Source: Polynucleobacter meluiroseus (lineage in GTDB: Bacteria; Pseudomonadota; Gammaproteobacteria; Burkholderiales; Burkholderiaceae). Taken from it: a DNA stretch of 55,752 bases. The DNA lies in the NCBI GenBank assembly GCA_945901245.1, contig CAMDKY010000007.1, positions 1 to 55,752 on the forward strand. The letters are read 5' to 3'. Under the pieces are notes generated by a model. The model saw nothing but the letters and a program-made list of their open reading frames with translations, was not told the origin of the DNA and did no database searches. Positions 39,014 to 50,155 of this stretch are shown here, piece after piece. Position numbers and translations under genes: made by a program. Position 1 is the first letter of the stretch. Every line of letters starts with the position of its first letter.

Positions 39014-40729
39014 TGCTGCTGCGTTCAAACGCAGCAAGAAGCGATCCGGCGGCATAAAGCCAACTACGCGCTGATTGGTCTGCTCCTCGCCCGCGGGATT
39101 AAACAGCAGAATGCCGGGCGGGCCAAATAAACCATAGCGCTTAAGTAAGGCCTGGTGCTCGGCAATATTGCGGGTGACATCGGCTTGAACCAAAATAAAT
39201 TCCTGCATTTTTTTTGCTACGGCTGGATTGGCAAAAGTCTTGATTTCCATTTCTTTACAGCTAATGCACCAGTCGGCATAAAAGTCGAGCAGCAAGGGCT
39301 TGCCGGTACGCTTGGCCTCGTCAAAGTATGGCTGTAAGGCCTCGATCGATCCAATCACCTTAAACTTCAAGTCGCCAAGTTGCTTTTCGGTTCGCGCTTG
39401 CCCATTTGCCACACTTTCAGTAGCGCTGTTATTACTAAGAAAGATCGGTGAAACAATCCACACAGCCAAGAGCACGAGTAATACACCCAATACCCGTTGC
39501 AGAGTAATCATCCACTTCCCTGTCGACGGAATCAGCATACGCGCTTCAACTGCAATGAATAAGAGCGGTAAGCCCATACCCAAGGCCATCACAAACAAAA
39601 GGCCGCCGCCCAAACTCATGGATCCCGTGTGGGCAATAAAACCCAGCACGCCAGCAAGCGGGGCTGTAATGCAGGGGCTAGCTACAAGTGTTGAAATCCC
39701 GCCCAAAATAAATGCGCCAAACACACTACCGCCTTTTTGCCGGCCAGCAATTCGGTCTATATAGGCTTGCCACGATTGCGGAAAGTGCAAATTGTAAAAA
39801 CCAAACAAACTGCCTGCAAGCGCAAGCAGCAGTAATGCAAAAGCACTTAATACAATTGGATTTTGCAGTGCTTGCTGCGCGCCACTGCCTAGGGCTGCCA
39901 TCAGCACGCCCGCCAAGGCATACATCAAAGCCATGCCCAAAACATATGCGCTAGCCAGTAAAAGTGCGCGTGATTTTTTGATCGGTTCACTTCGATTAGC
40001 GCCAAATAAAATGCTCGACAATATTGGCAGCATGGGCAATACACAAGGCGTAAATGCCAAGGCTAAGCCCAAAATGAAAAATGCTAAGAATAAATAAATA
40101 CTAGGCGTATCTTTTAAGAAGGTACCAATGGCATTCACATCATCGCGCTGTTGCCACAAGCCCAGAAAACGATCGGTAACGCTTACTTGCTGATTACTCG
40201 TGCTAGTACTCTGGATTGCCTCATCCGGCAGGGGCATGACCTGTAGGCCAGGTGCGGCGATATTGAATTTCAAAGTAGTGGGCGGATAGCAAATTCCGCC
40301 ATCGGCACAGCCTTGTAAATCGACTTCAATCTGAATTCCTTGACCTTTTTCCGCTAATGCAGCTCCGCCCGGCAGAGTCAAAATGACATCGATGGGGTAC
40401 CGATAGATCGGCATGTTTTTCTGAAAGGTCTCGTCAAACTTCACTTCCGCTTTGGGTAATGTTGCCGTCAAGGTTTGGCTAGCGCCATCACTCTGAATCA
40501 ACCGAAACTGGAAGGCCTCTTGGTAGAGGTAGTATCCCTTTGCCGTTAAAAAATCAACTTGCAGTTGCGTCTTTTTTTCAAGCCAGCTGACGGTTACCGG
40601 AAAGGCTTTATCGGGGTGTAAAAATGCTTTCTGAGCGCTGGCCGGCAGCATCAATAGAAAGCTAGCTACTATCGCAATAGCAGACAACAGCCATGCATTG
40701 ATTCGGGGATGGGCTTGAAATAGCATCAT
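39008..40729 (-). CDS. dsbD: Thiol:disulfide interchange protein DsbD
   Basis: DsbD carries electrons from cytoplasmic thioredoxin across the inner membrane to DsbC, CcmG and other periplasmic proteins. The 573-residue product has a signal peptide, an N-terminal immunoglobulin-like domain with the Cys pair in CADGGICYPP, eight predicted membrane helices with Cys in FTPCVLP and ASPCITAPL, and a C-terminal thioredoxin domain with WCISCK. It directly follows cutA, as in many proteobacteria, and converges with hemB. Confidence 0.96.
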
Positions 40730-41059
40730 CTAATTGGTCGTACCTGTTGTCTCTGCAATAACCCACCGAGCATAGTCTGGATCGCTATGAGTAATTGGAT
40801 GAGCAATAATTTCAGGAACATCGTAAGGGTGATTTTGCTTGATGTAGTCTGAAATTGTAGTCCACTGGCCAGCAGTGGTTTTTGCTACCAATACCACCTC
40901 TTGCTCCTCGCAGATACGCCCCTCCCAACGGTAAATGGATTGCACGCCTGACTGTAGTTGCACACAGGCTGCCAAGTTGGCATCAATCAATCGCCTTGCC
41001 AGTGCTTTAGCAACTTCCATGTCTGGAAGACTCGTCATCACCAAGAGCAATTCAGTCAT
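40730..41059 (-). CDS. cutA: Divalent-cation tolerance protein CutA
   Basis: A 109-residue trimeric CutA1 protein: VMTSLPDMEVAKALARRLIDANLAACVQL, IYRWEGRICEEQEVVLVAKT and HPYDVPEIIAHPI are the family signatures. The protein was named for copper tolerance in E. coli; its true role is unclear. I use the ATG at 41059 (MTELLLVMTS), not the longer upstream frame. Its stop abuts the dsbD start. Confidence 0.94.
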   Translation of the reverse strand: MTELLLVMTSLPDMEVAKALARRLIDANLAACVQLQSGVQSIYRWEGRICEEQEVVLVAKTTAGQWTTISDYIKQNHPYDVPEIIAHPITHSDPDYARWVIAETTGTTN

Positions 41060-41114
41060 TGCAAGAATCCATTGTTCACTGTGTGATTCATAAATTAGGC
41101 TTATTAACAAAGCA

Positions 41115-41140
41115 AAAAGCCAGACCGAAGCCTGGCTTTT
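41115..41140 (-). terminator. Terminator of the ribosomal protein operon
   Basis: AAAAGCCAG and CTGGCTTTT form a 9-bp stem with an 8-nt loop, 17 bp after the rplQ stop. The minus-strand arm runs into a T tract (CTTTTTGC). It separates the ribosomal cluster from cutA-dsbD. Confidence 0.88.
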
Positions 41141-41157
41141 GACTATACCCCAAAGAC

Positions 41158-41553
41158 TTAAGCTGCGTCCGCTTCGGCTGCAGTCTCTTCGACTTCTGGG
41201 CGATCCATCAGCTCAACCAAAGCCATTGGCGCATTGTCGCCATGGCGAAAGCCAAACTTCAAAATGCGCAAATAACCGCCTGGGCGTGTTGCGTAACGTG
41301 GGCCGAGTTCGGTAAAGAGCTTGGTGACGATATCGCGATCGCGGGTGCGATTAAAAGCCAAGCGGCGGTTTGCCAGATTGTCTTTTTTACCCAAGGTAAT
41401 TAAAGGCTCAACAACCATGCGCAATTCTTTTGCTTTTGGCAAAGTGGTTTTAATCACTTCATGCTCTAAAAGCGAATTGGACATATTGCGCAACATCGCC
41501 AAACGATGCGATGAAGTTCTGTTGAGTTTGCGTAAGCCGTTTCCGTGACGCAT
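41158..41553 (-). CDS. rplQ: 50S ribosomal protein L17
   Basis: L17 binds 23S rRNA near the exit side of the large subunit. The 131-residue product opens with [24 protein letters not shown], the family signature, and holds the [10 protein letters not shown] region. The Glu/Ala-rich tail ([12 protein letters not shown]) is a typical betaproteobacterial extension. It is the last gene of the alpha operon, 16 bp after rpoA, and is followed by a terminator. Confidence 0.98.
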   Translation of the reverse strand: MRHGNGLRKLNRTSSHRLAMLRNMSNSLLEHEVIKTTLPKAKELRMVVEPLITLGKKDNLANRRLAFNRTRDRDIVTKLFTELGPRYATRPGGYLRILKFGFRHGDNAPMALVELMDRPEVEETAAEADAA

Positions 41554-41569
41554 GGTGCTTCCTTTCTAA

Positions 41570-42550
41570 TTATTTCTCGAGGCTAGCGGGTGGCCAGCTC
41601 TCAAGTTTCATGCCAAGACTCAAGCCACGCGCCGCTAAAACATCCTTAATTTCATTCAAGGATTTGCGACCCAAGTTAGGTGTCTTTAACAATTCATTTT
41701 CGGTACGTTGGATCAAGTCACCAATGTAATAAATATTCTCAGCCTTCAAGCAATTGGCTGAGCGTACTGTCAACTCAAGATCATCCACTGGACGCATCAA
41801 CATTGGATCAACGGTCGATGAGCGGCTTGGAGCCAAATCACCCATGACTTCGCTGCTTTCCAGCGCAGCAAAGACAACCAACTGATCAACTAAGATGCTA
41901 GCGGCTTGACGAATCGATTCCTCTGGCGATAACACGCCGTTGGTTTCAATGGTCATGACCAAACGATCTAAGTCGGTTCGTTGCTCAACGCGAGCAGACT
42001 CTACTGCATAGCTTACGCGTGAAACCGGGCTAAACGACGCATCCAATACAATGCGTCCAATTAACTTGGTCGCTTCATCGTGATACTGGCGCATATTGCC
42101 TGGAACATATCCACGGCCTTTTTCAACCTTGATCTGCATATCCAGCTTACCGCCTGCGGACAAATGGGCAATCACGTGATCTGGGTTAATGATTTCCACA
42201 TCGTGTGGCAAATCAATGTCTTTCGCTGTAACAACGCCAGGACCTTCTTTGCGCAAATTAATTGTCACCTCATCGCGTGACTGGAGCTTGAATACAACGC
42301 CCTTCAAATTTAACAATAAATTAACTACGTCTTCTTGTACGCCATCCAGAGTGGAATACTCATGAACAACGCCAGCAATAGCAACTTCAGTAGGAGCAAA
42401 ACCCACCATGGATGACAGCAATACACGGCGTAAGGCATTGCCTAAAGTATGGCCATAGCCACGCTCAAACGGCTCCATGACAACTTTTGCTTGATTTGCT
42501 GTAATGGCTTCAACAGAAATAATTTTTGGCTTGAGCAAATTTGTTTGCAT
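41570..42550 (-). CDS. rpoA: RNA polymerase alpha subunit
   Basis: RpoA dimerises to start RNA polymerase assembly and contacts upstream promoter DNA and activators. The 326-residue product has the N-terminal domain ([23 protein letters not shown]) and a C-terminal domain with the helix-hairpin-helix core ([36 protein letters not shown]). Length is normal. It is co-transcribed with rpsD and rplQ. Confidence 0.98.
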   Translation of the reverse strand: MQTNLLKPKIISVEAITANQAKVVMEPFERGYGHTLGNALRRVLLSSMVGFAPTEVAIAGVVHEYSTLDGVQEDVVNLLLNLKGVVFKLQSRDEVTINLRKEGPGVVTAKDIDLPHDVEIINPDHVIAHLSAGGKLDMQIKVEKGRGYVPGNMRQYHDEATKLIGRIVLDASFSPVSRVSYAVESARVEQRTDLDRLVMTIETNGVLSPEESIRQAASILVDQLVVFAALESSEVMGDLAPSRSSTVDPMLMRPVDDLELTVRSANCLKAENIYYIGDLIQRTENELLKTPNLGRKSLNEIKDVLAARGLSLGMKLESWPPASLEK

Positions 42551-42573
42551 ATTTTCTTCCTTAAAGTGCCTAA

Positions 42574-43197
42574 TTAGCGCGAATACAATTCGACGATCAA
42601 ACTTTCATTAATTTCACCGCTAATTTCATCGCGGTCTGGCACTTGTTTAAATGTTCCCTCGAGCTTTGCCGCATCAACCGATACCCAATTCACTGCGCTT
42701 GTTTGCTGCACTAAATTGAGTGATTCTTGAATGCGGGTTTGCTTCTTTGCTTTTTCACGAATTGCAATGATGTCGCCTGGCTTGACCTGAATCGATGGAA
42801 TATTCACTGCACTGCCATTGAGCATGATGGCGCAATGAGACACCAACTGACGGGCTTCTGCACGCGTAGAGCCAAACCCCATGCGATAAACCACGTTATC
42901 CAGACGGGACTCCAAGAGCTGCAATAGGGTTGCGCCCGTATTGCCTTTACGACGCTCTGCTTCTGCAAAATAACGGCGGAACTGACGCTCTAAAATTCCG
43001 TACATGCGTTTGACTTTTTGCTTCTCGCGCAACTGATTGCCATAATCCGAAGTCCTGGAGCCTGATGTGCGTCCATGTTGACCTGGCTTGGTATCTAGTT
43101 TGCATTTATCCGACAGAGCACGACGTGCGCTCTTTAGAAATAAGTCGGTGCCTTCCCGACGGGATAATTTGGCCTTAGGGCCTAAGTAACGTGCCAC
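42574..43197 (-). CDS. rpsD: 30S ribosomal protein S4
   Basis: S4 nucleates assembly of the small subunit on 16S rRNA and, in E. coli, represses the alpha operon. The 207-residue product has [17 protein letters not shown] and an S4 RNA-binding domain ([26 protein letters not shown]). The true start is GTG at 43197 (reading [10 protein letters not shown]) with AAGGAAAG seven bases upstream; a longer frame from 43245 has no usable ribosome site. The 116-bp gap to rpsK contains a small hairpin (TTCATC/GATGAA). Confidence 0.96.
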   Translation of the reverse strand: MARYLGPKAKLSRREGTDLFLKSARRALSDKCKLDTKPGQHGRTSGSRTSDYGNQLREKQKVKRMYGILERQFRRYFAEAERRKGNTGATLLQLLESRLDNVVYRMGFGSTRAEARQLVSHCAIMLNGSAVNIPSIQVKPGDIIAIREKAKKQTRIQESLNLVQQTSAVNWVSVDAAKLEGTFKQVPDRDEISGEINESLIVELYSR

Positions 43198-43313
43198 GAT
43201 GCTTTCCTTTCTTTGCCGCAGTCTTTCGACCAGCGGTGAGTTCATCCTTTACAGCAGATGAACAGTGGGCTTTAATAAAAAATAACTAAACGGATACTGC
43301 GAACTGCAAAAAA

Positions 43314-43724
43314 TTAAATACGGCGACGCTTTGGAGGGCGGCAACCATTGTGCGGCACTGGCGTTACGTCTTGAATCTCGGTAATCTTGATTCCCAAGGA
43401 ATTCAAGGCACGAACAGCGGATTCACGACCTGGGCCAGGGCCCTTAATTTGAACTTCTAAATTCTTAATGCCACATTCGATTGCAGCTTTACCTGCAACC
43501 TCAGCCGCTACCTGTGCAGCAAATGGAGTTGACTTACGTGAGCCTTTAAAGCCTTGACCACCAGAAGTAGCCCACGACAAGGCATTGCCTTGGCGATCTG
43601 TAATGGTAATGATGGTGTTATTAAACGAAGCGTGGACGTGCGCAATGCCGTCTGCTACGTTCTTTTTCACTTTCTTACGCGCACGCTGTGCGGCTGCGTT
43701 TGAAGTACTTTGCTGTTTTGCCAT
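43314..43724 (-). CDS. rpsK: 30S ribosomal protein S11
   Basis: S11 helps form the platform of the small subunit and the mRNA exit path. The 136-residue product shows [46 protein letters not shown], with the C-terminus [13 protein letters not shown] universal in the family. It lies 18 bp after rpsM in the order rpsM-rpsK-rpsD-rpoA-rplQ. Confidence 0.98.
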   Translation of the reverse strand: MAKQQSTSNAAAQRARKKVKKNVADGIAHVHASFNNTIITITDRQGNALSWATSGGQGFKGSRKSTPFAAQVAAEVAGKAAIECGIKNLEVQIKGPGPGRESAVRALNSLGIKITEIQDVTPVPHNGCRPPKRRRI

Positions 43725-43742
43725 GTCGTTAAACTCTCTCGA

Positions 43743-44108
43743 TTATTTCTTAAGTGCGATGCCAGACTTCCGTGGGCCCTTACGGGTACGCGCGTTGGTC
43801 TTGGTACGTTGGCCGCGAACTGGCAGGCCCTTACGATGGCGAACGCCACGATAGCAGCCCAAGTCCATCAAGCGCTTGATGCTCATCGTGACTTCACGAC
43901 GCAGGTCACCTTCAGTCGTCAGCTTGCCGACTTCGTCGCGCAACTTTTCTAAATCGCTATCGGTTAGGTCTTTGACTTTCTTGTCAATAGGAACGCCAGT
44001 CGACGCACAAATTTTGCGTGCTTGTGTTGTGCCAATGCCAAAGATAGCCGTTAAGCCGATAACGGTATGTTGATGATTTGGGATGTTTACCCCAGCGATA
44101 CGTGCCAT
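43743..44108 (-). CDS. rpsM: 30S ribosomal protein S13
   Basis: S13 is in the head of the small subunit and contacts the P-site tRNA and L5. The 121-residue product starts [34 protein letters not shown] and ends with the basic tail [23 protein letters not shown] that reaches the tRNA. It is the first full alpha-operon gene after rpmJ. Confidence 0.98.
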   Translation of the reverse strand: MARIAGVNIPNHQHTVIGLTAIFGIGTTQARKICASTGVPIDKKVKDLTDSDLEKLRDEVGKLTTEGDLRREVTMSIKRLMDLGCYRGVRHRKGLPVRGQRTKTNARTRKGPRKSGIALKK

Positions 44109-44132
44109 GAGAATTCCTCTTAATTAACCGAA

Positions 44133-44249
44133 TTAGCCTTGACGCTGCTTATGACGTGGATCTGACGAGCAAATCACACGCACAACGCGTTTGCGCTTAA
44201 TGATCTTGCAATTTCTGCAAATGCACTTTACGGATGCCAATACTTTCAT
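44133..44249 (-). CDS. rpmJ: 50S ribosomal protein L36
   Basis: A 38-residue protein read directly from the minus strand: it begins [20 protein letters not shown] and ends [11 protein letters not shown]. Cys11, Cys14, Cys27 and His33 form the zinc-ribbon of the zinc-binding L36 type. It lies between infA and rpsM, the standard place, and fills what would otherwise be a 175-bp gap. Confidence 0.96.
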   Translation of the reverse strand: MKVLASVKCICRNCKIIKRKRVVRVICSSDPRHKQRQG

Positions 44250-44283
44250 AACTCACCTATTCAAAAATATGTACTGCTAATTA

Positions 44284-44502
44284 CTACTTCGCGCGGAAAA
44301 TAATGCGCGCACGCGTCAGGTCGTATGGAGTCATCTCCACCGTCACCTTGTCCCCTGGAAGAATTCGAATGTAATGCATCCGCATCTTTCCAGAAATGTG
44401 CCCTAATACAACGTGTCCGTTTTCTAGCTTTACGCGAAACATTGCGTTCGGCAAATTCTCAACTACCTCACCAGCCATTTGAATAACATCATCTTTTGAC
44501 AT
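44284..44502 (-). CDS. infA: Translation initiation factor IF-1
   Basis: IF-1 blocks the A site during initiation. The 72-residue OB-fold protein has [67 protein letters not shown] in family form. Placement between secY and rpmJ is usual in betaproteobacteria, where a second infA often occurs elsewhere. It starts 2 bp after the secY stop. Confidence 0.97.
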   Translation of the reverse strand: MSKDDVIQMAGEVVENLPNAMFRVKLENGHVVLGHISGKMRMHYIRILPGDKVTVEMTPYDLTRARIIFRAK

Positions 44503-44504
44503 AG

Positions 44505-45848
44505 TTACTGTGTAATACCCATCTTAAAATTGGCCTTCTTCATTAAAGAGCCATACTGCTGCTGCATTACAAACGACTGCACTTGGGACATAAAGTCCAT
44601 TGCTACGACAACAATAATCAAGAGCGAGGTGCCGCCAAAATAGAACGGTACGTTGTACTTCAAGACCAAAAACTCTGGCAGTAAGCACACGAGAACCATA
44701 TAAATTGCGCCGCCCAAAGTTAAACGTACCAAAATCTTGTCGATGTAACGGGCTGTTTGATCACCTGGGCGAATGCCTGGAACAAAAGCGCCGCTCTTTT
44801 TCAAGTTATCTGCAGTATCCCGGCTGTTGAATACCAAAGCGGTGTAGAAGAAACAGAAGAAAATAATGGCTGCGGCGTAAAGGATCACATAAACCGGCTG
44901 ACCTGGGGCCAATGTCGCTGCTAAATCTTTAATGACGCTGCTGAACATATTGGTCGGCTCGCCCGATGTGAACCAACCAGCAATCGTGGCAGGAAACAAA
45001 ATAATCGACGAAGCGAAAATGGGGGGAATTACTCCGGCCATATTGAGCTTCAGTGGCAAATGGGATGATTGACCGCCATACACTTTATTGCCAACCTGGC
45101 GCTTAGCGTAATTAACGAGGATGCGTCGCTGGCCGCGCTCTACAAACACAACGAAATAAGTTACCGCAATAACAATCAAGACGATAAATAAGCCAGCCAA
45201 GATGCTCATGGAACCAGTGCGAACTAACTCCGACAAGCCGCCGACTGCACTGGGTAAACCAGAAACAATTCCGGCAAAAATAATGATGGAAATGCCATTA
45301 CCTAAACCGCGCTCAGTGATTTGCTCGCCAAGCCACATGAGGAACATCGTTCCAGTAACCAAAGTAATTACTGTGTAAACCTGAAAAGCCACACCGGGAT
45401 CAATAACCAAACCAGGCTGTGCTTCCAATGCCACTGAAATACCCAAGGCTTGGAAGGTCGCCAACACAACGGTTGCATAACGGGTGTACTGCGTAATCTT
45501 GCGTTGGCCAGCTGGGCCCTCTTTTTTCATCGCCTCAAGCGATGGAACAATAATCGTTGTTAACTGCATTATGATCGATGCAGAAATGTAAGGCATGATG
45601 CCCAGCGCAAAGACGGTAAAGCGTGATAAAGCGCCACCTGAGAACAGGTTAAACATGCCCAAAATACCGTCTTTTTGACCTGAAAATAATTCAGCTAGCT
45701 GATTTGGGTCGATGCCAGGGACTGGAATGTGCGCACCGATTCTAAAAACAACCAAAGCGAGCAGCAGGAAAACCAAGCGACGACGTAAATCGCCGAACTT
45801 GCCCCCCGCTTGCGCAGCGCCTTGAGTGTTGGAAGAGCCGAGTGCCAT
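44505..45848 (-). CDS. secY: Protein translocase subunit SecY
   Basis: SecY is the channel of the Sec translocase in the inner membrane. The 447-residue protein has ten predicted membrane helices, the plug region after the first helix ([45 protein letters not shown]) and the conserved cytoplasmic loop [20 protein letters not shown]. It follows rplO by 11 bp, the usual spc-operon position. Confidence 0.98.
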   Translation of the reverse strand: MALGSSNTQGAAQAGGKFGDLRRRLVFLLLALVVFRIGAHIPVPGIDPNQLAELFSGQKDGILGMFNLFSGGALSRFTVFALGIMPYISASIIMQLTTIIVPSLEAMKKEGPAGQRKITQYTRYATVVLATFQALGISVALEAQPGLVIDPGVAFQVYTVITLVTGTMFLMWLGEQITERGLGNGISIIIFAGIVSGLPSAVGGLSELVRTGSMSILAGLFIVLIVIAVTYFVVFVERGQRRILVNYAKRQVGNKVYGGQSSHLPLKLNMAGVIPPIFASSIILFPATIAGWFTSGEPTNMFSSVIKDLAATLAPGQPVYVILYAAAIIFFCFFYTALVFNSRDTADNLKKSGAFVPGIRPGDQTARYIDKILVRLTLGGAIYMVLVCLLPEFLVLKYNVPFYFGGTSLLIIVVVAMDFMSQVQSFVMQQQYGSLMKKANFKMGITQ

Positions 45849-45859
45849 TACTGTCTCAA

Positions 45860-46300
45860 TTAAGCCTGATCAACCAACTTACCACCAGCAGCTTCAATAG
45901 CGGCTTTTGCGCCTGCAGTTGCGGTTAAGCCTTTTAAAGTGACAGCGCGCTTGAGCTCACCGGTCTTAATTACCTTAACGGCATTGATCTGCTCGCCAGC
46001 ATAACCATGCTGCTTCAAGACCAAAAGATCTACCTCGGGTAAACCAATCTTCTCTAAGTCATTCAATGTAATTTGACCAACGTGGCGACGGGTCAAGGAT
46101 ACGAAGCCGCGCTTTGGCAGACGACGATACATTGGCATCTGACCACCTTCGAAGCCAACCTTATGAAAGCCGCCAGAGCGAGACTTTTGTCCTTTGTGTC
46201 CACGGCCAGCTGTTTTGCCTAGGCCAGAACCGATACCACGTCCAACGCGGCGGGGATTTTTCTTAGAACCTTCTGCAGGTTTAATTGTGTTGAGTTGCAT
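45860..46300 (-). CDS. rplO: 50S ribosomal protein L15
   Basis: L15 is a late-assembly protein of the large subunit. The 146-residue product starts [44 protein letters not shown], the Gly/Arg-rich rRNA-binding extension typical of L15, and ends in a globular domain ([20 protein letters not shown]). It sits between rpmD and secY. Confidence 0.98.
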   Translation of the reverse strand: MQLNTIKPAEGSKKNPRRVGRGIGSGLGKTAGRGHKGQKSRSGGFHKVGFEGGQMPMYRRLPKRGFVSLTRRHVGQITLNDLEKIGLPEVDLLVLKQHGYAGEQINAVKVIKTGELKRAVTLKGLTATAGAKAAIEAAGGKLVDQA

Positions 46301-46328
46301 AGTATTTGCCTATATATCTTGCTGATCG

Positions 46329-46520
46329 TTAGCCGATGACTTTGACCAAATAAGAAACTTTATTAATCATTCCGCGTACTGCAGGCGTATCTTGTAATTC
46401 TGAAACCGAATTAATCCGGCGAAGGCCTAAACCGCGAACAGTGGCACGGTGACTTTCACGTGTGCCAATCAAACTGCGAACCAATTGCAGTTTGACTTTG
46501 GAGTTGGATTGCGTTGTCAT
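46329..46520 (-). CDS. rpmD: 50S ribosomal protein L30
   Basis: A 63-residue L30 of the short bacterial type: [53 protein letters not shown] matches throughout. The first few residues (MTTQSNS) are a small extension. It lies 24 bp after rpsE. Confidence 0.97.
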   Translation of the reverse strand: MTTQSNSKVKLQLVRSLIGTRESHRATVRGLGLRRINSVSELQDTPAVRGMINKVSYLVKVIG

Positions 46521-46544
46521 TTATAAATTCCTAATCTCGTGGTC

Positions 46545-47063
46545 TTAGCCCAGAATCTCTTCAACTGACTTACCGCGCTTGGCAGCAATTTCAGAAGGAG
46601 TGCTCATCTTGCTTAAACCATCGATGGTTGCACGAACCATGTTGTAAGGATTGGTTGAACCAATCGACTTCGCAACCACGTTGGTTACGCCCATGACATC
46701 AAAAATAGCGCGCATCGGACCGCCGGCGATTACGCCTGTACCGTCTTTTGCCGGGGAAATCATCACCCGCGATGCGCCATGCTGACCGATCACGGTATGC
46801 TGCAATGTGCCCTTGCGGAGCGTTACCTTGATCATCTTGCGACGGGCTTCGTCCATTGCCTTTTGAACAGCCACAGGAACTTCTTTCGACTTTCCTTTAC
46901 CCATTCCAATACGGCCATCGCCATCGCCTACTACAGTCAGTGCGGCAAAACCTAAAATACGGCCGCCCTTCACTACTTTCGTTACGCGATTAACAGCAAT
47001 CATCTTTTCGCGAAGACCATCATCGCGCTCTTCGGATTGCATTTTGGTTTGCATTTTTGCCAT
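46545..47063 (-). CDS. rpsE: 30S ribosomal protein S5
   Basis: S5 is part of the decoding fidelity centre and mRNA entry site. The 172-residue protein has the N-terminal double-stranded-RNA-binding domain ([45 protein letters not shown]) and the C-terminal domain ([37 protein letters not shown]). It follows rplR by 21 bp. Confidence 0.98.
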   Translation of the reverse strand: MAKMQTKMQSEERDDGLREKMIAVNRVTKVVKGGRILGFAALTVVGDGDGRIGMGKGKSKEVPVAVQKAMDEARRKMIKVTLRKGTLQHTVIGQHGASRVMISPAKDGTGVIAGGPMRAIFDVMGVTNVVAKSIGSTNPYNMVRATIDGLSKMSTPSEIAAKRGKSVEEILG

Positions 47064-47084
47064 GTTTTTTCCTAAACCAATCTG

Positions 47085-47438
47085 TTAGAACTTCAGGCCG
47101 GCTTCACGCGCGGCTTCAGCTAATGCTTTAATACGGCCGTGATAACGGTGGCCAGAGCGATCAAAAGCAACGTCCACAACTCCGGCTTTGACGGCACGCT
47201 CAGCAATTAACTTGCCGACTTGTTGGGCCGCTGTGGCGCTTCCGCCATTCTTAATTGCTGCACGAAGTTCTTTTTCCATGGTTGACGCTGCTGCGAGTAC
47301 TTTTGTACCGCATGGGCTATAAACCTGAGCAGAAATATGGCAGTTGCTGCGGATAACCGTTAAACGGTTTGCCAATGCTTCGGCGATCCGAATGCGGGTC
47401 TGCCGAGCGCGCCTTAATCTTGATTCGTCTTTATTCAT
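47085..47438 (-). CDS. rplR: 50S ribosomal protein L18
   Basis: L18 binds 5S rRNA and brings it to the large subunit. The 117-residue product has an Arg-rich N-terminus ([34 protein letters not shown]) and the C-terminal [28 protein letters not shown] signature. It lies 12 bp after rplF. Confidence 0.98.
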   Translation of the reverse strand: MNKDESRLRRARQTRIRIAEALANRLTVIRSNCHISAQVYSPCGTKVLAAASTMEKELRAAIKNGGSATAAQQVGKLIAERAVKAGVVDVAFDRSGHRYHGRIKALAEAAREAGLKF

Positions 47439-47450
47439 ATCTAATCCCGA

Positions 47451-47984
47451 TTACTTCTTTTTAGTTTCTTTGAGATGCACGACTTCGTCGATATAACGCA
47501 CACCCTTGCCTTTGTATGGCTCTGGTGAACGGTATGCGCGAACCTCTGCAGCAACTTGACCAACCTGCTGCTTGTTGTAGCCTTTAATAACGATTTCAGT
47601 TTGCGATGGCGTTTCCGCTTTCACACCCTTTGGCAGGTTGTAAATAATGTCGTGTGAGAAGCCGAGTTGCAATTTCAAGGTATCGCCCTGAGCAGCAGCA
47701 CGGTAACCAACGCCAACCAAGCTCAGCTTGCGCTCAAAGCCAGTGGTAACACCAATCACCATATTGTTAACTAATGCACGGGTAGTACCCGACAGCGCAG
47801 CTGATTCTACTGTGTCATCTTTACGTTCGACGTTGATGAAACCGTCTGCCTGGCTTAAACCAATGCAGGTGTTCAAGGTATGGTTCAGGGTGCCTAATGG
47901 GCCCTTTACCGTTACATTCAAACCGCTAATGGTTACTTCAGCACCTTTTGGTACTGGAATGGGGGATTTTCCGACTCTGGACAT
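47451..47984 (-). CDS. rplF: 50S ribosomal protein L6
   Basis: L6 lies near the factor-binding site of the large subunit. The 177-residue product opens [21 protein letters not shown], the family N-terminus, and ends with [27 protein letters not shown] start at the ATG at 47984, preceded by AAGGAG; an upstream ATG at 48023 would add 13 unrelated residues and overlap rpsH. Confidence 0.97.
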   Translation of the reverse strand: MSRVGKSPIPVPKGAEVTISGLNVTVKGPLGTLNHTLNTCIGLSQADGFINVERKDDTVESAALSGTTRALVNNMVIGVTTGFERKLSLVGVGYRAAAQGDTLKLQLGFSHDIIYNLPKGVKAETPSQTEIVIKGYNKQQVGQVAAEVRAYRSPEPYKGKGVRYIDEVVHLKETKKK

Positions 47985-47994
47985 AGTGCTCTCC

Positions 47995-48390
47995 TTAGGC
48001 GACGTAGCAAATAACTTCGCCACCCACGCCAGTAGCGCGCGCTTTGCGATCGGTCATCACACCCTGAGGCGTAGAAATAATTGCTACTCCCAGACCGTTC
48101 ATGACTTCAGGAATATCGTGACGGCCTTTATAGATCCGCAATCCAGGCGTAGATACGCGCTGAATGCGTTCAATAACGGCACGGCCAGCGTAATACTTCA
48201 GCTCGATATGCAATACCGGCTTCGCAGCTTCGCCCTTGATTTCAAAACCATCGATATAGCCCTCTTCTTTCAGGACTTTGGCGATGGCCACTTTAATTTT
48301 TGATGACGGCATGACAACCATCGGTTTCTGCACCGCTTGCGCGTTGCGAATCCGGGTCAACATGTCGGCGATTGGATCGCTTATGCTCAT
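47995..48390 (-). CDS. rpsH: 30S ribosomal protein S8
   Basis: S8 binds the central domain of 16S rRNA and, in E. coli, represses the spc operon by binding mRNA near rplE. The 131-residue product starts [33 protein letters not shown] and ends [13 protein letters not shown] as expected. It lies between rpsN and rplF. Confidence 0.98.
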   Translation of the reverse strand: MSISDPIADMLTRIRNAQAVQKPMVVMPSSKIKVAIAKVLKEEGYIDGFEIKGEAAKPVLHIELKYYAGRAVIERIQRVSTPGLRIYKGRHDIPEVMNGLGVAIISTPQGVMTDRKARATGVGGEVICYVA

Positions 48391-48414
48391 GAGTTCTCCT
48401 AATTCTTTCGCCGC

Positions 48415-48720
48415 TTACCAGCTGGCCTTGGTTAAACCGGGGATTTCGCCACGGAAGGCGATTTCACGAATCTTGCTACGGGCCAAACCGAATTTACGGA
48501 ATGTGCCACGTGGTCGACCGGTCAATGAACAACGATTCCGCTGGCGGATCGGGCTTGCGTTACGTGGTAGAGCTTGCAATTTCAGGCGTGCTTCATAGCG
48601 CTCTTCGTCGCTACGGGCTGTATCGGCGATGATGGCCTTTAGTTCAGCCCGCTTTGCTGCGTATTTCTCTACACATTTAGCGCGCTTATTCTCGCGCTCA
48701 ATTAGGGATAGTTTTGCCAC
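48415..48720 (-). CDS. rpsN: 30S ribosomal protein S14
   Basis: S14 sits in the head of the small subunit. The 101-residue product is the long form without zinc-binding Cys pairs: [30 protein letters not shown], then [46 protein letters not shown]. It starts 10 bp after rplE. Confidence 0.98.
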   Translation of the reverse strand: MAKLSLIERENKRAKCVEKYAAKRAELKAIIADTARSDEERYEARLKLQALPRNASPIRQRNRCSLTGRPRGTFRKFGLARSKIREIAFRGEIPGLTKASW

Positions 48721-48729
48721 GTTAGCCTC

Positions 48730-49272
48730 TTAATTGCGGAAAGGGAATTTAAATGCCGCCAACAGCGCTTTTGCTTCATCGTCTGTTTTTGCGGTTGTCG
48801 TAATGCTGATATTTAAGCCACGAAGCGAATCGATTTTGTCGTATTCAATTTCAGGGAAAATAATTTGTTCTTTAACGCCGATGTTGTAGTTACCACGGCC
48901 ATCAAATGCCTTGCCTGAGATGCCGCGGAAGTCACGTACGCGAGGTAGTGCAACCGTAACAAAACGGTCTAAGAATTCAAACATGCGTGCGCCGCGTAAG
49001 GTAACCATGGCACCAATGGGATAGCCTTGACGAATTTTAAATCCGGCAATCGCTTTACGTGCTTTGGTTACCACTGGCTTTTGACCGGCCACTTTAGTTA
49101 AATCGCCAACGGCATTCTCGATGATCTTCTTATCATTCACTGCGTCGCCAAGGCCCATGTTTAGGGTGATCTTGGTAATGCGTGGAACTTCCATTACCGA
49201 CTTGTAACCGAATTTGGTCATCAAATCGCCAACGACTTTTTCTTTATAGTGTTCTTGTAAACGTGTGCTCAT
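48730..49272 (-). CDS. rplE: 50S ribosomal protein L5
   Basis: L5 binds 5S rRNA and contacts S13 across the subunit bridge. The 180-residue product contains [64 protein letters not shown] and the C-terminal [23 protein letters not shown]. It follows rplX by 15 bp. Confidence 0.98.
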   Translation of the reverse strand: MSTRLQEHYKEKVVGDLMTKFGYKSVMEVPRITKITLNMGLGDAVNDKKIIENAVGDLTKVAGQKPVVTKARKAIAGFKIRQGYPIGAMVTLRGARMFEFLDRFVTVALPRVRDFRGISGKAFDGRGNYNIGVKEQIIFPEIEYDKIDSLRGLNISITTTAKTDDEAKALLAAFKFPFRN

Positions 49273-49287
49273 AATTTCTCCGGGCCC

Positions 49288-49596
49288 TTATGCGCTTAAC
49301 GTTGCGCCAGTGGTTTTCAGAAAACGGACTTTCTTGCCCGCATCCACTTTGATACCAACCTTAGAAGCCTTACCGTTTGCATCCACCAAAGCCACGTTGG
49401 ATACATGGATCGGCATCACTTTGTCGATCATGCCGCCAGTTGTACCTGTGTTTGGATTAGGTTTAACGCTCTTTTTATAGACGTTGACACCTTCAACTAC
49501 CAATTTATTCTCGAGTACATTCGTGACTGTTCCTTTTTTGCCTTTATCGCGGCCAGTCAGAACAATGACGGAGTCACCTTTACGAATCTTTTTCAT
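49288..49596 (-). CDS. rplX: 50S ribosomal protein L24
   Basis: L24 starts large-subunit assembly and lies at the tunnel exit. The 102-residue product has the KOW motif [46 protein letters not shown] near its N-terminus. It lies between rplN and rplE with about 10 bp on either side. Confidence 0.98.
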   Translation of the reverse strand: MKKIRKGDSVIVLTGRDKGKKGTVTNVLENKLVVEGVNVYKKSVKPNPNTGTTGGMIDKVMPIHVSNVALVDANGKASKVGIKVDAGKKVRFLKTTGATLSA

Positions 49597-49605
49597 ATCT
49601 ACCCC

Positions 49606-49974
49606 TTAAATCACTTCAGGCGCGAGGGAAACGATCTTCATGAACTTCTCGGTACGCAATTCACGCGTAACCGGTCCAAAGATACGAGTTCCAATCGGCT
49701 CAAGCTTGGCATTCAGCAGCACTGCGGCATTGGCATCGAACTTAATCAATGAGCCGTCTGGGCGGCGTACGCCCTTAGCGGTTCTCACCACTACTGCGTT
49801 ATAAATATCACCTTTTTTTACACGGCCACGTGGAGCAGCGGACTTCACGCTGACTTTGATGACATCACCGATACTGGCGTAGCGACGCTTAGAGCCGCCC
49901 AATACCTTGATGCACAACACTTCACTGGCGCCCGTATTATCGGCAACCTGCAATCTACTTTCGGTCTGAATCAT
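49606..49974 (-). CDS. rplN: 50S ribosomal protein L14
   Basis: L14 contacts helix 44 of 16S rRNA at a subunit bridge. The 122-residue product starts [44 protein letters not shown], fully typical. GGGGAAA precedes the ATG. A 181-bp gap with a hairpin and promoter-like elements separates it from rpsQ, matching the S10/spc operon boundary known in E. coli. Confidence 0.98.
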   Translation of the reverse strand: MIQTESRLQVADNTGASEVLCIKVLGGSKRRYASIGDVIKVSVKSAAPRGRVKKGDIYNAVVVRTAKGVRRPDGSLIKFDANAAVLLNAKLEPIGTRIFGPVTRELRTEKFMKIVSLAPEVI

Positions 49975-50094
49975 TTCTATTTCCCCAACTTATTGGCCAA
50001 AGGCGAACAGTTTTGGTTCCGTCAATGGGCCCTAGCATGGCTAAAAACCCGGATTTAATGGAAAAACACTTCTGTGTACTACGAGAAGCCTTCT

Positions 50095-50124
50095 ATCTTA
50101 CTACTTATAAGGGGTAAATAGCAA
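50095..50124 (-). promoter_or_regulatory. Candidate promoter upstream of rplN (spc)
   Basis: On the minus strand TTGCTA (50119-50124) is 18 bp from TAAGAT (50095-50100), 4 of 6 matches to the -10 consensus. The following leader resembles the leader upstream of rplC. The call rests on position, spacing and this likeness. Confidence 0.45.
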
Positions 50125-50147
50125 GCCTGCTTGCCTACTTTCCCCTT
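50109..50147. other. Imperfect long hairpin in the rpsQ-rplN gap
   Basis: Arms AAGGGGTAAATAGCAAGC and GCTTGCCTACTTTCCCCTT pair with a few mismatches around a 2-nt loop. It starts 9 bp past the rpsQ stop. Lack of a T-run makes a simple terminator unlikely; it may be an RNA-processing or protein-binding site. Confidence 0.55.
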
Positions 50148-50155
50148 AAATAAAC

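Noticed and set aside
43198..43313. Longer rpsD start at 43245
   Set aside because: The GTG at 43197 gives the standard S4 N-terminus and has AAGGAAAG at correct spacing; the upstream ATG has its purine run directly abutting the codon.
47728..48303. 191-codon plus-strand frame opposite rplF/rpsH
   Set aside because: Covers parts of two canonical ribosomal genes on the other strand and has no recognisable domain.
49975..50155. Small RNA or missed gene in the rpsQ-rplN gap
   Set aside because: No coding frame with a ribosome site on either strand; hairpin plus promoter-like elements explain the gap better.
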